Positions 9,178 to 19,034 of a stretch of 64,000 nucleotides of DNA are shown here, in pieces; positions within the stretch are counted from its first letter, which is position 1; each line of letters opens with the position of its first letter. The stretch spans positions 18,267 through 82,266 of the forward strand of contig MENK01000001.1 in assembly GCA_001768235.1 (NCBI GenBank). The letters run 5' to 3'. This DNA is from Bacteroidetes bacterium GWB2_32_14. GTDB taxonomy: Bacteria; Bacteroidota; Bacteroidia; Bacteroidales; UBA12077. Below the pieces are notes generated by a model. That model saw only the letters and a list, made by a program, of their open reading frames with translations, was not told where the DNA came from and did not search any database. Made by a program: the position numbers and the translations under genes.

Positions 9178-9459
9178 ATGAATAGTAAACGAAAATTTGA
9201 AAATGATCCAAACCTCGAAATGGGTTCTAACGATGGAAAGGATTATTCACTCATTTTACACAACGATGATGTAAACGATTTCGAGCATGTTATTAATTCA
9301 TTAATTGATGTGTGTTCTCACGATTCTGTTCAGGCAGAGCAATGTGCCTATTTGGTTCATTATTGTGGCTCATGCGATATAAAAACAGGAAAGTATGATG
9401 GTTTGTTAACCATGAAAAACAAACTTGCAAAAAAGGGATTAACAGTATCAATTAGTTAA
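9178..9459 (+). CDS. clpS: ATP-dependent Clp protease adaptor ClpS
   Basis: 93 residues with the ClpS core LILHNDDVNDFEHVI (residues 26-40), where the N-degron pocket Asn/Asp residues lie. The second half, QAEQCAYLVHYCGSCDIKTG, matches the His-containing conserved face. ClpS binds ClpA/ClpC and delivers N-end-rule substrates to ClpP. The short basic N-terminal extension is normal. It opens a three-gene run with nfeD and floA (6-bp gaps). Confidence 0.9.
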   Translation: MNSKRKFENDPNLEMGSNDGKDYSLILHNDDVNDFEHVINSLIDVCSHDSVQAEQCAYLVHYCGSCDIKTGKYDGLLTMKNKLAKKGLTVSIS

Positions 9460-9465
9460 TTTGAT

Positions 9466-9927
9466 ATGTCGATAGCTCTCGTTGTTTTATTAATTGTATT
9501 AGGGATTATTCTTTTATTGGTGGAGTTTCTGATAATCCCGGGTGTTACGGTTGCTGGTATTTCAGGTTTTATACTGATGATATCGGGAATTGTACTGGCA
9601 TATATCTATTTGGGTATTCGGGAGGGAAACATTGTACTTTTAATAACATTGCTGATTAATGTTTTTAGCATTGTCCTTTTTTTTCGTTCAAAAACATGGA
9701 AAAAGGCAGGCCTTAAATCTGAAATTAAAGGAAAAGTAAATCTAATTGAAAGTGATATTCACCCGGGAATGATTGGGAAAACCATTTCACGATTAGCACC
9801 GGGAGGAAATGCTGTTTTCAATGATAAAATAGTTGAGGTACACTCACAAAATGGATTTATTGATCAAAATAAAGATATTGTAATAACACGCATTAAGGAC
9901 AATAAAATATTTATAAAACTAAAATAA
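9466..9927 (+). CDS. NfeD-like membrane protein (short form)
   Basis: 153 residues. There are three hydrophobic segments in the first 80 residues, starting VALVVLLIVLGIILLLVEFLIIPG, followed by a soluble OB-fold (about 85-153: GMIGKTISRLAPGGNAVFNDKIVEV). This is the short NfeD class without a serine protease domain. Short NfeD proteins are encoded next to flotillins and are thought to work with them in organising membrane domains. Here it lies 6 bp before floA, which supports the assignment. Confidence 0.9.
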   Translation: MSIALVVLLIVLGIILLLVEFLIIPGVTVAGISGFILMISGIVLAYIYLGIREGNIVLLITLLINVFSIVLFFRSKTWKKAGLKSEIKGKVNLIESDIHPGMIGKTISRLAPGGNAVFNDKIVEVHSQNGFIDQNKDIVITRIKDNKIFIKLK

Positions 9928-9933
9928 ATTGAT

Positions 9934-10920
9934 ATGACAGGAATTAGCCCGGTTTTAGTAATAGGAATAGCAATTATCATCTTTTTTTGGCTATTCTTCT
10001 ATTTTATTCCATTAGGACTCTGGTTTTCTGCGGTTTTCGCAAAAGTATATGTACCCATAGGGCAATTAATAGCGATGCGAATACGTAAAGTTCCGCCATC
10101 AGTAATACTAAATGCATTAGTGGCATCATCTAAAGCAGGATTAAAATTAAATAGTGATGAATTAGAAGCTCATTTTCTTGCCCGAGGGAATGTTCCGTTA
10201 GTTGTTAATGCACTAATTTCTGCTGATAAAGCAAATATTGATCTTTCATTTAACATGGCAACAGCCATTGATTTGGCCGGCAGAGATGTATTGGAAGCAG
10301 TGCAGATGTCTGTTAATCCAAAGGTTATTGATACTCCTCCTGTAACAGCCGTTTCCAAAGATGGGATTCAGCTGATTTGTAAAGCAAGAGTAACTGTTCG
10401 TGCCAACATTAAGCAACTTGTTGGAGGAGCCGGAGAGGAAACTGTGCTCGCGAGAGTTGGAGAAGGAATTGTTTCGTCAATTGGGTCTGCAGAATCGCAT
10501 AAACAGGTATTGGAAAATCCGGATTCAATTTCGAAAGTGGTTTTAGAAAAAGGACTCGATGCGGGTACTGCTTTTGAAATTTTATCAATTGATATTGCTG
10601 ATATTGATATTGGTAAAAATATTGGAGCTGAATTGCAGATGGATCAAGCGAATGCAGATAAAAATATTGCCCAGGCAAAAGCAGAGGAACGCAGAGCTAT
10701 GGCTGTTGCTGTAGAGCAGGAAATGAAAGCTAAAGCACAGGAAGCAAGAGCGGAAGTAATTCGTGCAGAAGCTGAAATTCCTAAGGCAATATCTGAAGCT
10801 TTCAGAAAAGGAAATCTGGGTATTATGGATTACTATAAGTTTAAAAACATTGAAGCTGATACAAATATGCGAGATTCAATAGCATCACCAAAAGAATATA
10901 AAGGTAAAAAGGATAAATAG
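9934..10920 (+). CDS. floA: Flotillin-like protein FloA
   Basis: 328 residues. One N-terminal membrane segment (about 8-30) is followed by a band-7/SPFH-like domain with the FloA motif [22 protein letters not shown] and an alanine/glutamate-rich helical region (about 235-290) that drives oligomerisation. FloA scaffolds ordered membrane microdomains. Length and gene order (nfeD upstream) fit the Bacillus YqfB-YqfA arrangement. It is the last gene of the clpS-nfeD-floA run. Confidence 0.93.
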   Translation: MTGISPVLVIGIAIIIFFWLFFYFIPLGLWFSAVFAKVYVPIGQLIAMRIRKVPPSVILNALVASSKAGLKLNSDELEAHFLARGNVPLVVNALISADKANIDLSFNMATAIDLAGRDVLEAVQMSVNPKVIDTPPVTAVSKDGIQLICKARVTVRANIKQLVGGAGEETVLARVGEGIVSSIGSAESHKQVLENPDSISKVVLEKGLDAGTAFEILSIDIADIDIGKNIGAELQMDQANADKNIAQAKAEERRAMAVAVEQEMKAKAQEARAEVIRAEAEIPKAISEAFRKGNLGIMDYYKFKNIEADTNMRDSIASPKEYKGKKDK

Positions 10921-10975
10921 AAAGCATAAACAAGGGTTATTCATAAAACATTTAATGAATAATTTCTGGTATAAT

Positions 10976-11006
10976 TTTGCTGGTGTAAATCTATTTTATA
11001 TTTTTG
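10976..11006 (+). promoter_or_regulatory. Consensus promoter of tRNA-Ser
   Basis: TTTG (10976-10979), a 19-bp spacer and TATTTTTG (10999-11006) match the Bacteroidota consensus TTTG-N19-TAnnTTTG exactly. The predicted start near 11013 is 5 nt before the mature tRNA. Confidence 0.8.
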
Positions 11007-11017
11007 CGAAGATTTCA

Positions 11018-11106
<89 letters not shown>

Positions 11107-11119
11107 AAAAGGAATAACC

Positions 11120-11143
11120 ATCCCGCTTTTAGCGGGATTTTTT
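11120..11143 (+). terminator. Terminator of tRNA-Ser
   Basis: Stem ATCCCGCT / AGCGGGAT with loop TTT, followed by a run of T. Confidence 0.9.
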
Positions 11144-11301
11144 ATTTTTTCAGATGCCAGAGTAAAGAAAATTTTTAAATATTGTTGATAACCAGTAAGA
11201 ATAATCTGCCAAATTCAGGAGAGTAAAAGTCCTGTAAAAAACATCAAGCAAATACACTTCCTTGAAAACAAAGCAGAAACTATTTTGGGTTATATTGTTT
11301 C

Positions 11302-11329
11302 ACTAACATTTTGTTACTAACATTTTGTT
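11302..11329 (+). repeat. 14-bp tandem duplication in a promoter
   Basis: ACTAACATTTTGTT occurs twice head to tail (11302-11315, 11316-11329). The TTTG of the first copy is the -33 element of the ATPase promoter. Confidence 0.85.
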
Positions 11330-11340
11330 ATATATCTTTG
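11310..11340 (+). promoter_or_regulatory. Consensus promoter of the AAA ATPase gene
   Basis: TTTG at 11310-11313, a 19-bp spacer and TATCTTTG at 11333-11340. The ATG at 11371 is about 24 nt after the predicted start. Confidence 0.75.
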
Positions 11341-11370
11341 TTTTAGTATTTAAATAAACTGAAAATAAAA

Positions 11371-12516
11371 ATGGGGAAAGCTGCATTACTAAATCCATTT
11401 CCGACATCAGGATATTATGGCCCCGACTATTTTTGTGATAGGGAAAATGAAACATCACAATTAATAAGAGATATTAAAAACGGAAATTCAACGACTCTCA
11501 TTGCCATTCGAAGAATTGGTAAAACAGGACTGATTCATCATACACTGAAGATATTACCAAAAGAATGGAAGGGAATTTATATTGATATTCTTGCCACAGA
11601 AACCCTGACGGAATTTTTAAATACCCTTGCAACATCCATTATTCAGGCAGTTCCACAGAAAAGCAGCATTGGTAAAAAGTTTTGGAACTTTATACAATCT
11701 TTAAGGCCCATTATTACATTTGACCTGCTAACAGGCATGCCACAGGCATCTTTTGATATTACTCAAAAGAATGCAGAATTAAATATAAGTGCTGTATTAA
11801 AATTTATCGACAGTCAGGATTTTAAGACTGTAATTGCAATTGATGAGTTTCAGCAAATATTAAATTATCCTGAAAAAAACACAGATGCCTGGTTAAGAAC
11901 AATTATCCAACAGTTAAAAAATGTTGTTTTTATATTTTCGGGAAGTCAGCAACACATTATGACAGAATTATTTGCATCACCAAGCCGCCCGTTTTTCAGA
12001 AGTGCTCAATTTTTAAAACTTGGAAAAATAAACAAAGACATATATGCAGAATTTATTATTCGTAAGTTCGAAGAATATCATAAACATATTGACAAGCAGA
12101 TAGTACATGAAATTATTGAATGGTGCAATGGCCATACATATTATGTACAGCAACTTTTTAACAGGATTTTTTTTGTTACACAAGAAAACGCTACTATTGA
12201 GATATGGCATCAGCAAGCTAATCTGTTATTAAATGAACAGGAACCTGTTTTTATAAATTACCGAAACCTGTTAACATCAGCACAATGGAAATTACTTAAA
12301 GCTATTGCCGTAGAAGGAGAAGTATATTCACCTACATCAAAAGATTTTATTTCGAAATACGGATTGGGAAGTTCTGCAGCATTACTACGCTCATTAAATT
12401 CTTTACGAAAGTACGAACTTATATACAGTGATTCTGATTCAGGCAGAAAGACTTTTTATAGTGTATATGATGTATTTTTTCAGCAGTGGGGCAAAGAAAA
12501 AGCACGCAAAAAATAA
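11371..12516 (+). CDS. Stand-alone AAA/STAND-type ATPase (archaeal-ATPase-like)
   Basis: 381 residues. The P-loop is AIRRIGKT (residues 45-52), the variant seen in the archaeal-ATPase/DUF815-like ATPases, with Ala in place of the first Gly of GxxxxGKT. Walker B is VIAIDEF, and FIFSGSQ is the sensor region. The C-terminal part (about 290-381) looks like a winged helix (LLKAIAVEG...YGLGSSAALLRSLNSLRKYELI). The family is widespread in Bacteroidota and archaea, often as lone genes next to tRNAs. Function unknown. It sits alone, with its own strong promoter, just after tRNA-Ser, and may be an acquired gene. Confidence 0.8.
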   Translation: MGKAALLNPFPTSGYYGPDYFCDRENETSQLIRDIKNGNSTTLIAIRRIGKTGLIHHTLKILPKEWKGIYIDILATETLTEFLNTLATSIIQAVPQKSSIGKKFWNFIQSLRPIITFDLLTGMPQASFDITQKNAELNISAVLKFIDSQDFKTVIAIDEFQQILNYPEKNTDAWLRTIIQQLKNVVFIFSGSQQHIMTELFASPSRPFFRSAQFLKLGKINKDIYAEFIIRKFEEYHKHIDKQIVHEIIEWCNGHTYYVQQLFNRIFFVTQENATIEIWHQQANLLLNEQEPVFINYRNLLTSAQWKLLKAIAVEGEVYSPTSKDFISKYGLGSSAALLRSLNSLRKYELIYSDSDSGRKTFYSVYDVFFQQWGKEKARKK

Positions 12517-12672
12517 CAGTCTTAAATACTCTTAAATTTTCAATCTTATTGATAGTACGAATTATTTGCCTGTTTTACCTTTAGTCGGGCAGATACTCAG
12601 ATTAATAAGTGTTTTTATACCTGTAATGAAAAACAAACCAAGTAATTCTAATCAAAAATCCTGAACGGCTTT

Positions 12673-13734
12673 TTATTTATACCCAACGGCAGCATAACCA
12701 ACCCAATGGTGATTATTTGCAGGAGCTGTTACTCCCATTTTCAAATCATTAACTTTTAACACTGAATGGTCTATACTGGTTGAGTAACCAATAAAAGTTC
12801 CGTTTAATCCATTTCCATTATTCAGGTTATCAAGATTTTGAGCAACAAGCAGGCCAAAGGGAACAGCGTAACGGCCACACCATGTCCATTTATATTCTTT
12901 ATAATCCGTTTCCTGAACGGTGTAATTTATAAACCGTTGAATCTTTTCAGATGTAATTTCATTAATCAGGCAATTTGTAATGATCTCCATTTCGTGGTTT
13001 CGTGCATTGATTAATCCTAAACTATCCGTTCCATAAGATGCATAATTTTTACCTCCCCAGTCTTTGTCTCCATAATGAACAGCGTCGGTTGAAATCAAAA
13101 TAGCAAGGTCTTGTCCCCATTGCAAATTCTTTTCTTTCATAATTTCAAATACAACAGATGACAAGGATTCTGATATCTGCTGCATTTTATCATAAGTCAT
13201 ATATGGAATCAACACAGGGATAATCTCGATATTCCTGTTTTTAAACTGCAAAAAAGGAATTAATGCTTCCAGCGAATGCTCAACGCTTTGCATCTCGTCA
13301 TGAACAAGATACAAGCTATCAGGTAAACCAGTAATAATTTGATCACGTATTTCAGAAACCAGGATATTCCCGTAAGGTGCTTTCCAGGCATCGAAGGAAT
13401 CAAATATGATTTTATTTTCGAGATTATAATTCTTTGCTTTGTGGGCAACGCCAAAAAGAATAACTGTTTTGGCTTTTATTCCGCTTAAAACTTTAGGATA
13501 CATATCTCCCACATAAGAATAATCATCGTGTGGTGATATGGCTGCTTTCCATTGCTGATCGCTAGAAGAATCATATTTTAAACGACTCATTATACTGTCC
13601 ATTTGCCAATTGAACCGGGCAAATCCAACAGTATCGACAACAGGCCGTATTTTTAATTGAGAAGTTTCCTTTGTGCCACAATTAGTTATGGCTATCATCG
13701 CAATAAATGAAATCAGGATGTAGTGCTTTTTCAT
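12673..13734 (-). CDS. Memo-family (AmmeMemoRadiSam protein B-like) lipoprotein
   Basis: 353 residues from the ATG at 13734. An upstream ATG at 13779 exists, but only the later start puts a lipoprotein signal (MKKHYILISF...ITNC) at the N-terminus. The mature part is a MEMO domain: SPHDDYSYVG (metal-type His), GVAHKA, VEHSLEALIPFLQ and STDAVHYGD are conserved landmarks. Memo proteins resemble extradiol dioxygenases and are normally cytoplasmic. This one should be exported and lipid-anchored. Biochemical role unknown. It ends 98 bp downstream of the fhs start region, with both genes on the minus strand. Confidence 0.8.
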   Translation of the reverse strand: MKKHYILISFIAMIAITNCGTKETSQLKIRPVVDTVGFARFNWQMDSIMSRLKYDSSSDQQWKAAISPHDDYSYVGDMYPKVLSGIKAKTVILFGVAHKAKNYNLENKIIFDSFDAWKAPYGNILVSEIRDQIITGLPDSLYLVHDEMQSVEHSLEALIPFLQFKNRNIEIIPVLIPYMTYDKMQQISESLSSVVFEIMKEKNLQWGQDLAILISTDAVHYGDKDWGGKNYASYGTDSLGLINARNHEMEIITNCLINEITSEKIQRFINYTVQETDYKEYKWTWCGRYAVPFGLLVAQNLDNLNNGNGLNGTFIGYSTSIDHSVLKVNDLKMGVTAPANNHHWVGYAAVGYK

Positions 13735-13832
13735 TGGAATCTTTTTTATCAAAAATAAAAAATCCATACTAAAATGCATGGATCTTTTTGAATAAATAAT
13801 ATCTCGATATGCTGTATTAAAAAAATTCCCGT

Positions 13833-15503
13833 CTAGAATAACCCTACAATATTTCCGTTTTCATCAATATCAATTTTTTCTGCCGACGGGATGCTTGGCA
13901 AGCCCGGCATTCGCATTATTGTTCCCGCGATAGGAACAATAAACCCGGCTCCTGACGACAATTCAATTTCCCTGATTTTAACAGTAAAATCACGAGGCCG
14001 GTTTCTCTTGTACTGGTCGTCGGATAATGATTTTTGAGTTTTTGCTATACATACAGCAAGATTGTTCAATCCCAACTCATTGATTTTCTTTAATTGATTT
14101 TTTGCTTCGATTGAATACTCCACATTCTTTGCCCCATACATTTTGGTTGCAATAGCCTCGATTTTTTCTTCATAACTCCATTCAGGGTAATACAAAGGTT
14201 TGAAGCATGTAGGGCAATCGGAAACAGCCTTAACCACTTTTTCGGCCAACTCAGTTGCTCCATCACCACCTTTAGCCCATGCATCATTTAGTGCAACAGT
14301 AATTCCTAATGTTTCACAATGTTTCTCGAGCAATTCAATTTCTGCTGTAGTATCCGAATCAAATTTATTAATAGCTACCACGGGTTTAAATCCGTAATAA
14401 CTCATATTTTCGATATGTTTATCGAGGTTCTCGAAACCTGTTTCAAGTGCTTTTAAGTTTTCTTTTGCTAATTCAGATAATTTTGCCCCGCCGTGGTATT
14501 TAAGGGCACGAATTGTTGCAACAATAACTACAGCATTGGGCATTAACTCGCCGCCCTGCGATTTGATATTAAAGAATTTCTCTGCGCCTAACTCACTTGC
14601 AAAACCAGCTTCGGTAACCACATAATCTGTTAATGACAACCCCATTTTTGTAGCAATAATGGTATTTGTTCCCTGGGCAATATTGGCAAACGGGCCACCA
14701 TGAATGATTGCAGGATTTCCTTCTAAAGTCTGAACCAGGTTTGGTTTGATAGCGTCTTTCAAAAGAACTGTCATTGCTCCCTGGGCTTTTAGGTCACGTG
14801 CAAAAATGGGTTTGTCGTCGTAAGTATATCCAATAAAAATATTACCCAGTCTTTTCTTTAAGTCCTGCAAATTTTCGGAAACGCATAAAGTAGCCATTAC
14901 CTCCGATGCGGCAGTAATGTTAAATCCTGTTTCACGGGGCACTCCTTGTTTAGGGCCACCCAAACCAATTACAATATCACGTAAGGAACGCTCGTTCATA
15001 TCCATTACCCGTTTCCATTCTACAGTTCGTGGATCAATCCCTAAATTGCCTTCTTTTAACTGAATATTATTATCTATAAGTGCAGCTAACAAGTTGTGTG
15101 CTTTTTCCACGGCAGACAAGTCGCCGGTAAAATGTAAATTGATATCTTCCATCGGAATAACCTGAGAAAATCCACCACCGGCAGCACCGCCTTTTATTCC
15201 AAATACAGGCCCTAATGATGGTTCGCGTAAAACAACCATAGCCTTTTTCCCGATTTTATTCAAAGCCTGTGTTAATCCTATAGATGTTGTGGTTTTTCCT
15301 TCACCAGCAGGGGTGGGAGTAATTGCTGTAACAAGAATTAATTTTGCCTTTTTAACTTTTTCTTCATCAATTAACTTTAATGGAAGCTTAGCTTTATATT
15401 TTCCATACAACTCCAAATCGTCTTCCTGAATACCAATTTGTTTTGCGATATTTACTATTGGCTGAATTTTTGCACCCTGAGCTATTTCAATGTCTGATTT
15501 CAT
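13833..15503 (-). CDS. fhs: Formate-tetrahydrofolate ligase
   Basis: 556 residues, full length. The P-loop-like TPTPAGEGKTTT at residues 62-73 is the family signature, followed by REPSLGPVFGIKGGAAGGG and the ITAASEVMA motif. The enzyme makes 10-formyl-THF from formate, THF and ATP for purine and formyl-Met synthesis or for one-carbon fluxes in anaerobes. It stands alone, with a 249-bp AT-rich region in front holding no recognisable riboswitch. Confidence 0.97.
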   Translation of the reverse strand: MKSDIEIAQGAKIQPIVNIAKQIGIQEDDLELYGKYKAKLPLKLIDEEKVKKAKLILVTAITPTPAGEGKTTTSIGLTQALNKIGKKAMVVLREPSLGPVFGIKGGAAGGGFSQVIPMEDINLHFTGDLSAVEKAHNLLAALIDNNIQLKEGNLGIDPRTVEWKRVMDMNERSLRDIVIGLGGPKQGVPRETGFNITAASEVMATLCVSENLQDLKKRLGNIFIGYTYDDKPIFARDLKAQGAMTVLLKDAIKPNLVQTLEGNPAIIHGGPFANIAQGTNTIIATKMGLSLTDYVVTEAGFASELGAEKFFNIKSQGGELMPNAVVIVATIRALKYHGGAKLSELAKENLKALETGFENLDKHIENMSYYGFKPVVAINKFDSDTTAEIELLEKHCETLGITVALNDAWAKGGDGATELAEKVVKAVSDCPTCFKPLYYPEWSYEEKIEAIATKMYGAKNVEYSIEAKNQLKKINELGLNNLAVCIAKTQKSLSDDQYKRNRPRDFTVKIREIELSSGAGFIVPIAGTIMRMPGLPSIPSAEKIDIDENGNIVGLF

Positions 15504-15752
15504 AATGAAAGTAAATTAGTGGATTATTAAATCAATATTGTTTCTTATAAAATTAATAAATTTACATAACTACATGCATTGATTTGTTAATTTTTTATAC
15601 TAAAACAGTTCACAAAAAGTTTTGTTCAACTTTTATTTTATCTGTTTGATTATAAGCGCATTAATTGTTAAACAAAATGATTCGCTGGATAAATCCAAAT
15701 TATATTACCATTTATACCTGGCAATTGGGCAAGAATAAGTTCTTGTATCGGA

Positions 15753-17711
15753 TTAGTTTACTTTAAAATAATTTATTACTCCTTTTAGTACATCGGCATT
15801 GGTTGATAATTGGCTTGCATTGGATGCAATATCCTTTGAAATTAAAAGGTTCTCATCCGTAATCTCTTTTAACCGGACCATATCGGGATTTCCATTTCGG
15901 GAACCATTGTATCCCGAATCAATAATTTGGTGAATGAGAATTGATGTCTGCTGAATTTCTGTAACAACAGACTGAAGAATAAGCAATGATTCCTCCGCGA
16001 TTTTAATGCTTTCCTGAGAAGTAATATCAATACCAATAGTTGCAGACTTACTTTGTTCGGCAAGTTTTTGAATCTCTTTGGCCACAATGGCAAATCCTTT
16101 ACCATGTTCGCCTGCCCGGGCAGCTTCAACAGCTGCATTAACCGAAATAAAATTTGTCTGTCGGTAAATATCTTCAATAACCCGGGTTTTTTGTATAATC
16201 CCTTTTAACGATTCTACCGTTTTATTTACTTTTTCCAGTCCCTCATTAACATGGCTAACCGCTTTCTCTGAAATCATTTTTATCTGGCTCATCGATCTGT
16301 TAACATCCAGGGTAAAACGATCCTGTTCAGTTCCGCTATTCATAATTCTTTGAGAGTTATCATTTAGCGAATTTGCGGTATTAATTAATTCTTGAATGCT
16401 CGATGATATTTCTGAAATAATCGCTCTTAATTTCCGGGTCATCTGCTGCAACGAAATAATTAAATCGCCATCTTTACTTAACATAGTACTTTCCATATCG
16501 GCTGACAAATTCCCATTCGAAATTTTTTTGGCTAAATCTTCAATCTCCATAAAGGATGAAGTCATTTTATTTATTACATCTGCCAATTCTCCAATTTCAT
16601 CTTTTCTTGAAATATCAAGTGTTTTACTAAAATCTCCCTTGCTGCATTTTTGGGCGTGTTGCGCTACTTTAATCAAAGGTTGGGTAATATTATGGGCAAT
16701 AAACCATACAATAGTTACCAATAGTAACAATCCAATAATTCCAATGATGATAACGTAATTTATACTTTTATTTGCTTCGTGTAGCAAAACATTAACCGGC
16801 ACCGCGATTCCCATCGACCAGGTATTTTTTGATTCTCCTATCTTTATGGGAGCAAATGAAAAGTATGATGGCGTTTTTAACGTATAGTGATCGCTAACAT
16901 AACTAAAGAACATTCCTTTTCGGATATTTTCAATGGTTTTTTCAGCTATTGATTTATCTATATAAATATCTTTTACCGATTTATTTATAAATTCTTTATT
17001 TGGGTGAGCAACAATAATGCCATCATACGAAATTAAAAATGCATAACTGTTTTCGTAAGGTTTTAGTTTTTCAATTTTACCCTGAAAATGTTCCAGCGAG
17101 ATATCAACGCCAACAATACCAATATATTTTTTATTTTTCAAGATTGGCGAAATAAAACTTGTCATTAATATTTCATCATCTTTTTTCCCTGTAAAAGAAT
17201 AAAAGTAAGGTTCTTCCACGCTTTCGGCTGCTTCCCTTTTTATTCTTTCGTAATCGCCTGAATCTCCATCCAGGTTTTTTAACTCATTTTCATTTTCTAT
17301 GAGGTTTCCGTTTCGCCAAAAATTTTCGACATACCGACCATATGGACGTTTCCATTCAGGATTGATGTATTGTAGCTCCCAGCTATCCCACAAAGCATAA
17401 AACTGTGGATTCTTTTCGAAAACGCCCTTGTATAATGCTTTTACAATTTCTGTGCGTTTGTCTGACGAAAATACATCATAATTCTCGAAAGCCTGAGCCA
17501 ATGTTCTAACAGTAATCATGTCTGAATTAAATTCACCTTTTGTAATATTAGCATTTTCACTTATATACGCATCTATATAATTTGTTGCATCGTTGTATGC
17601 CGTATTTTTTATTTTTAATGATATAAAAGCTATAGAAACAGAATAAACAAGGATGACAGATCCCAAAACAAATAACAAGATTTTGGATCGTATTTTTAAA
17701 CGAAATGCCAT
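15753..17711 (-). CDS. Methyl-accepting chemotaxis protein with dCache sensor
   Basis: 652 residues. TM1 is at about 10-32. A periplasmic dCache-type domain follows (with IVGVDISLEHFQ and a HPNKEFINKSV hallmark), then TM2 at about 320-340 and a HAMP domain (NITQPLIKVAQHAQKCSKGDF). The signalling hairpin tip VEAARAGEHGKGFAIVAKEI is at about 528-547. It should report small-molecule ligands to CheA/CheW, but no che gene lies in the window. Oddly for this genome, AAGGAGG sits 7 nt before the ATG. The signalling domain is short and lacks an obvious CheR-docking tail. Confidence 0.9.
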   Translation of the reverse strand: MAFRLKIRSKILLFVLGSVILVYSVSIAFISLKIKNTAYNDATNYIDAYISENANITKGEFNSDMITVRTLAQAFENYDVFSSDKRTEIVKALYKGVFEKNPQFYALWDSWELQYINPEWKRPYGRYVENFWRNGNLIENENELKNLDGDSGDYERIKREAAESVEEPYFYSFTGKKDDEILMTSFISPILKNKKYIGIVGVDISLEHFQGKIEKLKPYENSYAFLISYDGIIVAHPNKEFINKSVKDIYIDKSIAEKTIENIRKGMFFSYVSDHYTLKTPSYFSFAPIKIGESKNTWSMGIAVPVNVLLHEANKSINYVIIIGIIGLLLLVTIVWFIAHNITQPLIKVAQHAQKCSKGDFSKTLDISRKDEIGELADVINKMTSSFMEIEDLAKKISNGNLSADMESTMLSKDGDLIISLQQMTRKLRAIISEISSSIQELINTANSLNDNSQRIMNSGTEQDRFTLDVNRSMSQIKMISEKAVSHVNEGLEKVNKTVESLKGIIQKTRVIEDIYRQTNFISVNAAVEAARAGEHGKGFAIVAKEIQKLAEQSKSATIGIDITSQESIKIAEESLLILQSVVTEIQQTSILIHQIIDSGYNGSRNGNPDMVRLKEITDENLLISKDIASNASQLSTNADVLKGVINYFKVN

Positions 17712-17718
17712 AAATTAT

Positions 17719-17725
17719 CCTCCTT
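17719..17725 (-). promoter_or_regulatory. Canonical Shine-Dalgarno AAGGAGG of the chemoreceptor
   Basis: On the minus strand AAGGAGG is followed by 7 nt and then ATG. Nearly every other gene in the window lacks such a site, as expected for Bacteroidota. Confidence 0.7.
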
Positions 17726-17907
17726 AAAATTACCGTGAGTGAATTTTAAATTTACAATTTTTTACTATTAAAGCAATAGCCATAAAATATAAATTTGATA
17801 AAGGGAATAAAATAGATTGAACAGGATATCTTTCCTGTACCAAATCAAGGCATAACAATCCAAAACTGGTAGCTCGAAATAATAAACTCTTTTAGCTTAT
17901 AGCTGAT

Positions 17908-18918
17908 TTAAGGTTCGTAACGGGATTCGGTCAGGATTTTCTGATATCGATCATCCATCATGAGTTGTTCCAGTGTAATACCCGGGTTGCGGGCCATATA
18001 TTTAACGACTATTTCGTGGCCTAACCAAACGACAGCTCTTCCGGGTGATTCTTTTGGAAATCCTGCTGTAAATGGTGCCGGGTTTATAAATTTGTTTATT
18101 GTCATATAATCTGTAGAAAACAAGATTTTCTGATCGATTAAATTATTCCACATTTCTTTCTCGTGTTGTTTGCACCAGTTTAGTTGTTTCCCGGTAAAAC
18201 CAAACTTTAGTGTATCGTTTACATTCGGGAACATGGCATCAAGAAAATACTGAATCTTACCATGATAAACCATATTGTTTACCAGGTTATCAACAGAATC
18301 ATTATACGTAAATTCTGTTAATGCCCATGCTTTTAATGCATCGGTTGGAATTTTTGACGGGTGCATATTTACCTGTATGTATTCCGAAATTCCAAGCCGG
18401 TCGTAGAATTCACAGTCAGACCCCAGGTATTTATCCAGCCCGATTGACAGGATACTATCGGCTACAACCATTGACTGATTAAAACCACCAATAAAGGTAT
18501 AGATTGCAGGGATTTTTCGTTTAGGAAAATAATATTTGTAATATGTAAATGCATTATTCAGCTCATCTTCAATATTTGTAATTGTTGGAAAAATCTCTAT
18601 TGTTTTATCATGTATTTTATTTATTGTATAATCCGTTACAAATGCCTGCAGGTAATCGGGATATGCAGGATTTGAAGAATTACTTAAATTAATAACCCGC
18701 AGATTGTATAATTCGAAGAATTCCCCGTATTTTTCTTTAAGATTTGGGATTGCATTTTTTACATCACCTAAATCAATGTCGAATAAATCTTTATCGAGAC
18801 GTTTAATTTCAATACCGGCATCAATTTTTGATATATCAACATCGAATTTATTTTTTTTAGTACAAGAATAAGGTACAGCGATAATAATTAAACAAAAGAT
18901 GAATAGCTTACGTGTCAT
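17908..18918 (-). CDS. gldB: Gliding motility lipoprotein GldB
   Basis: 336 residues with a lipoprotein signal ending VPYSC (Cys19). The body matches GldB of Flavobacterium: the early IKRLDKDLFDID segment, YYFPKRKIPAIYTFIGGFN in the middle, and the end with GRAVVWLGHEIVVKYMARNP. GldB was found as a gene needed for gliding in F. johnsoniae and is widespread in Bacteroidota that do not glide. Its molecular role is not settled. It is divergent from an outer-membrane barrel gene and nadE. A gldB-nadE neighbourhood also occurs in Flavobacterium, as I recall. Confidence 0.85.
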   Translation of the reverse strand: MTRKLFIFCLIIIAVPYSCTKKNKFDVDISKIDAGIEIKRLDKDLFDIDLGDVKNAIPNLKEKYGEFFELYNLRVINLSNSSNPAYPDYLQAFVTDYTINKIHDKTIEIFPTITNIEDELNNAFTYYKYYFPKRKIPAIYTFIGGFNQSMVVADSILSIGLDKYLGSDCEFYDRLGISEYIQVNMHPSKIPTDALKAWALTEFTYNDSVDNLVNNMVYHGKIQYFLDAMFPNVNDTLKFGFTGKQLNWCKQHEKEMWNNLIDQKILFSTDYMTINKFINPAPFTAGFPKESPGRAVVWLGHEIVVKYMARNPGITLEQLMMDDRYQKILTESRYEP

Positions 18919-18998
18919 AAAATTTAAATTAATTTAAAAAAAAGGTCTGAATTTTGTGTACAAACAACAAAATCTCTTTTCCCAAACTGTTTTTTAAC

Positions 18999-19006
18999 TA
19001 TTTTTG
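18999..19006 (+). promoter_or_regulatory. Promoter -7 box of the barrel-nadE operon
   Basis: TATTTTTG fits TAnnTTTG, 28 nt before the ATG at 19035. I see no clear -33 TTTG. Confidence 0.45.
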
Positions 19007-19034
19007 TAATAACTAAAAACTGAGGCCTAAAAGT

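Noticed and set aside
10409..10678. Glutamine/tyrosine-rich minus-strand frame opposite floA
   Set aside because: Low-complexity shadow of the alanine/glutamate-rich floA coding strand.
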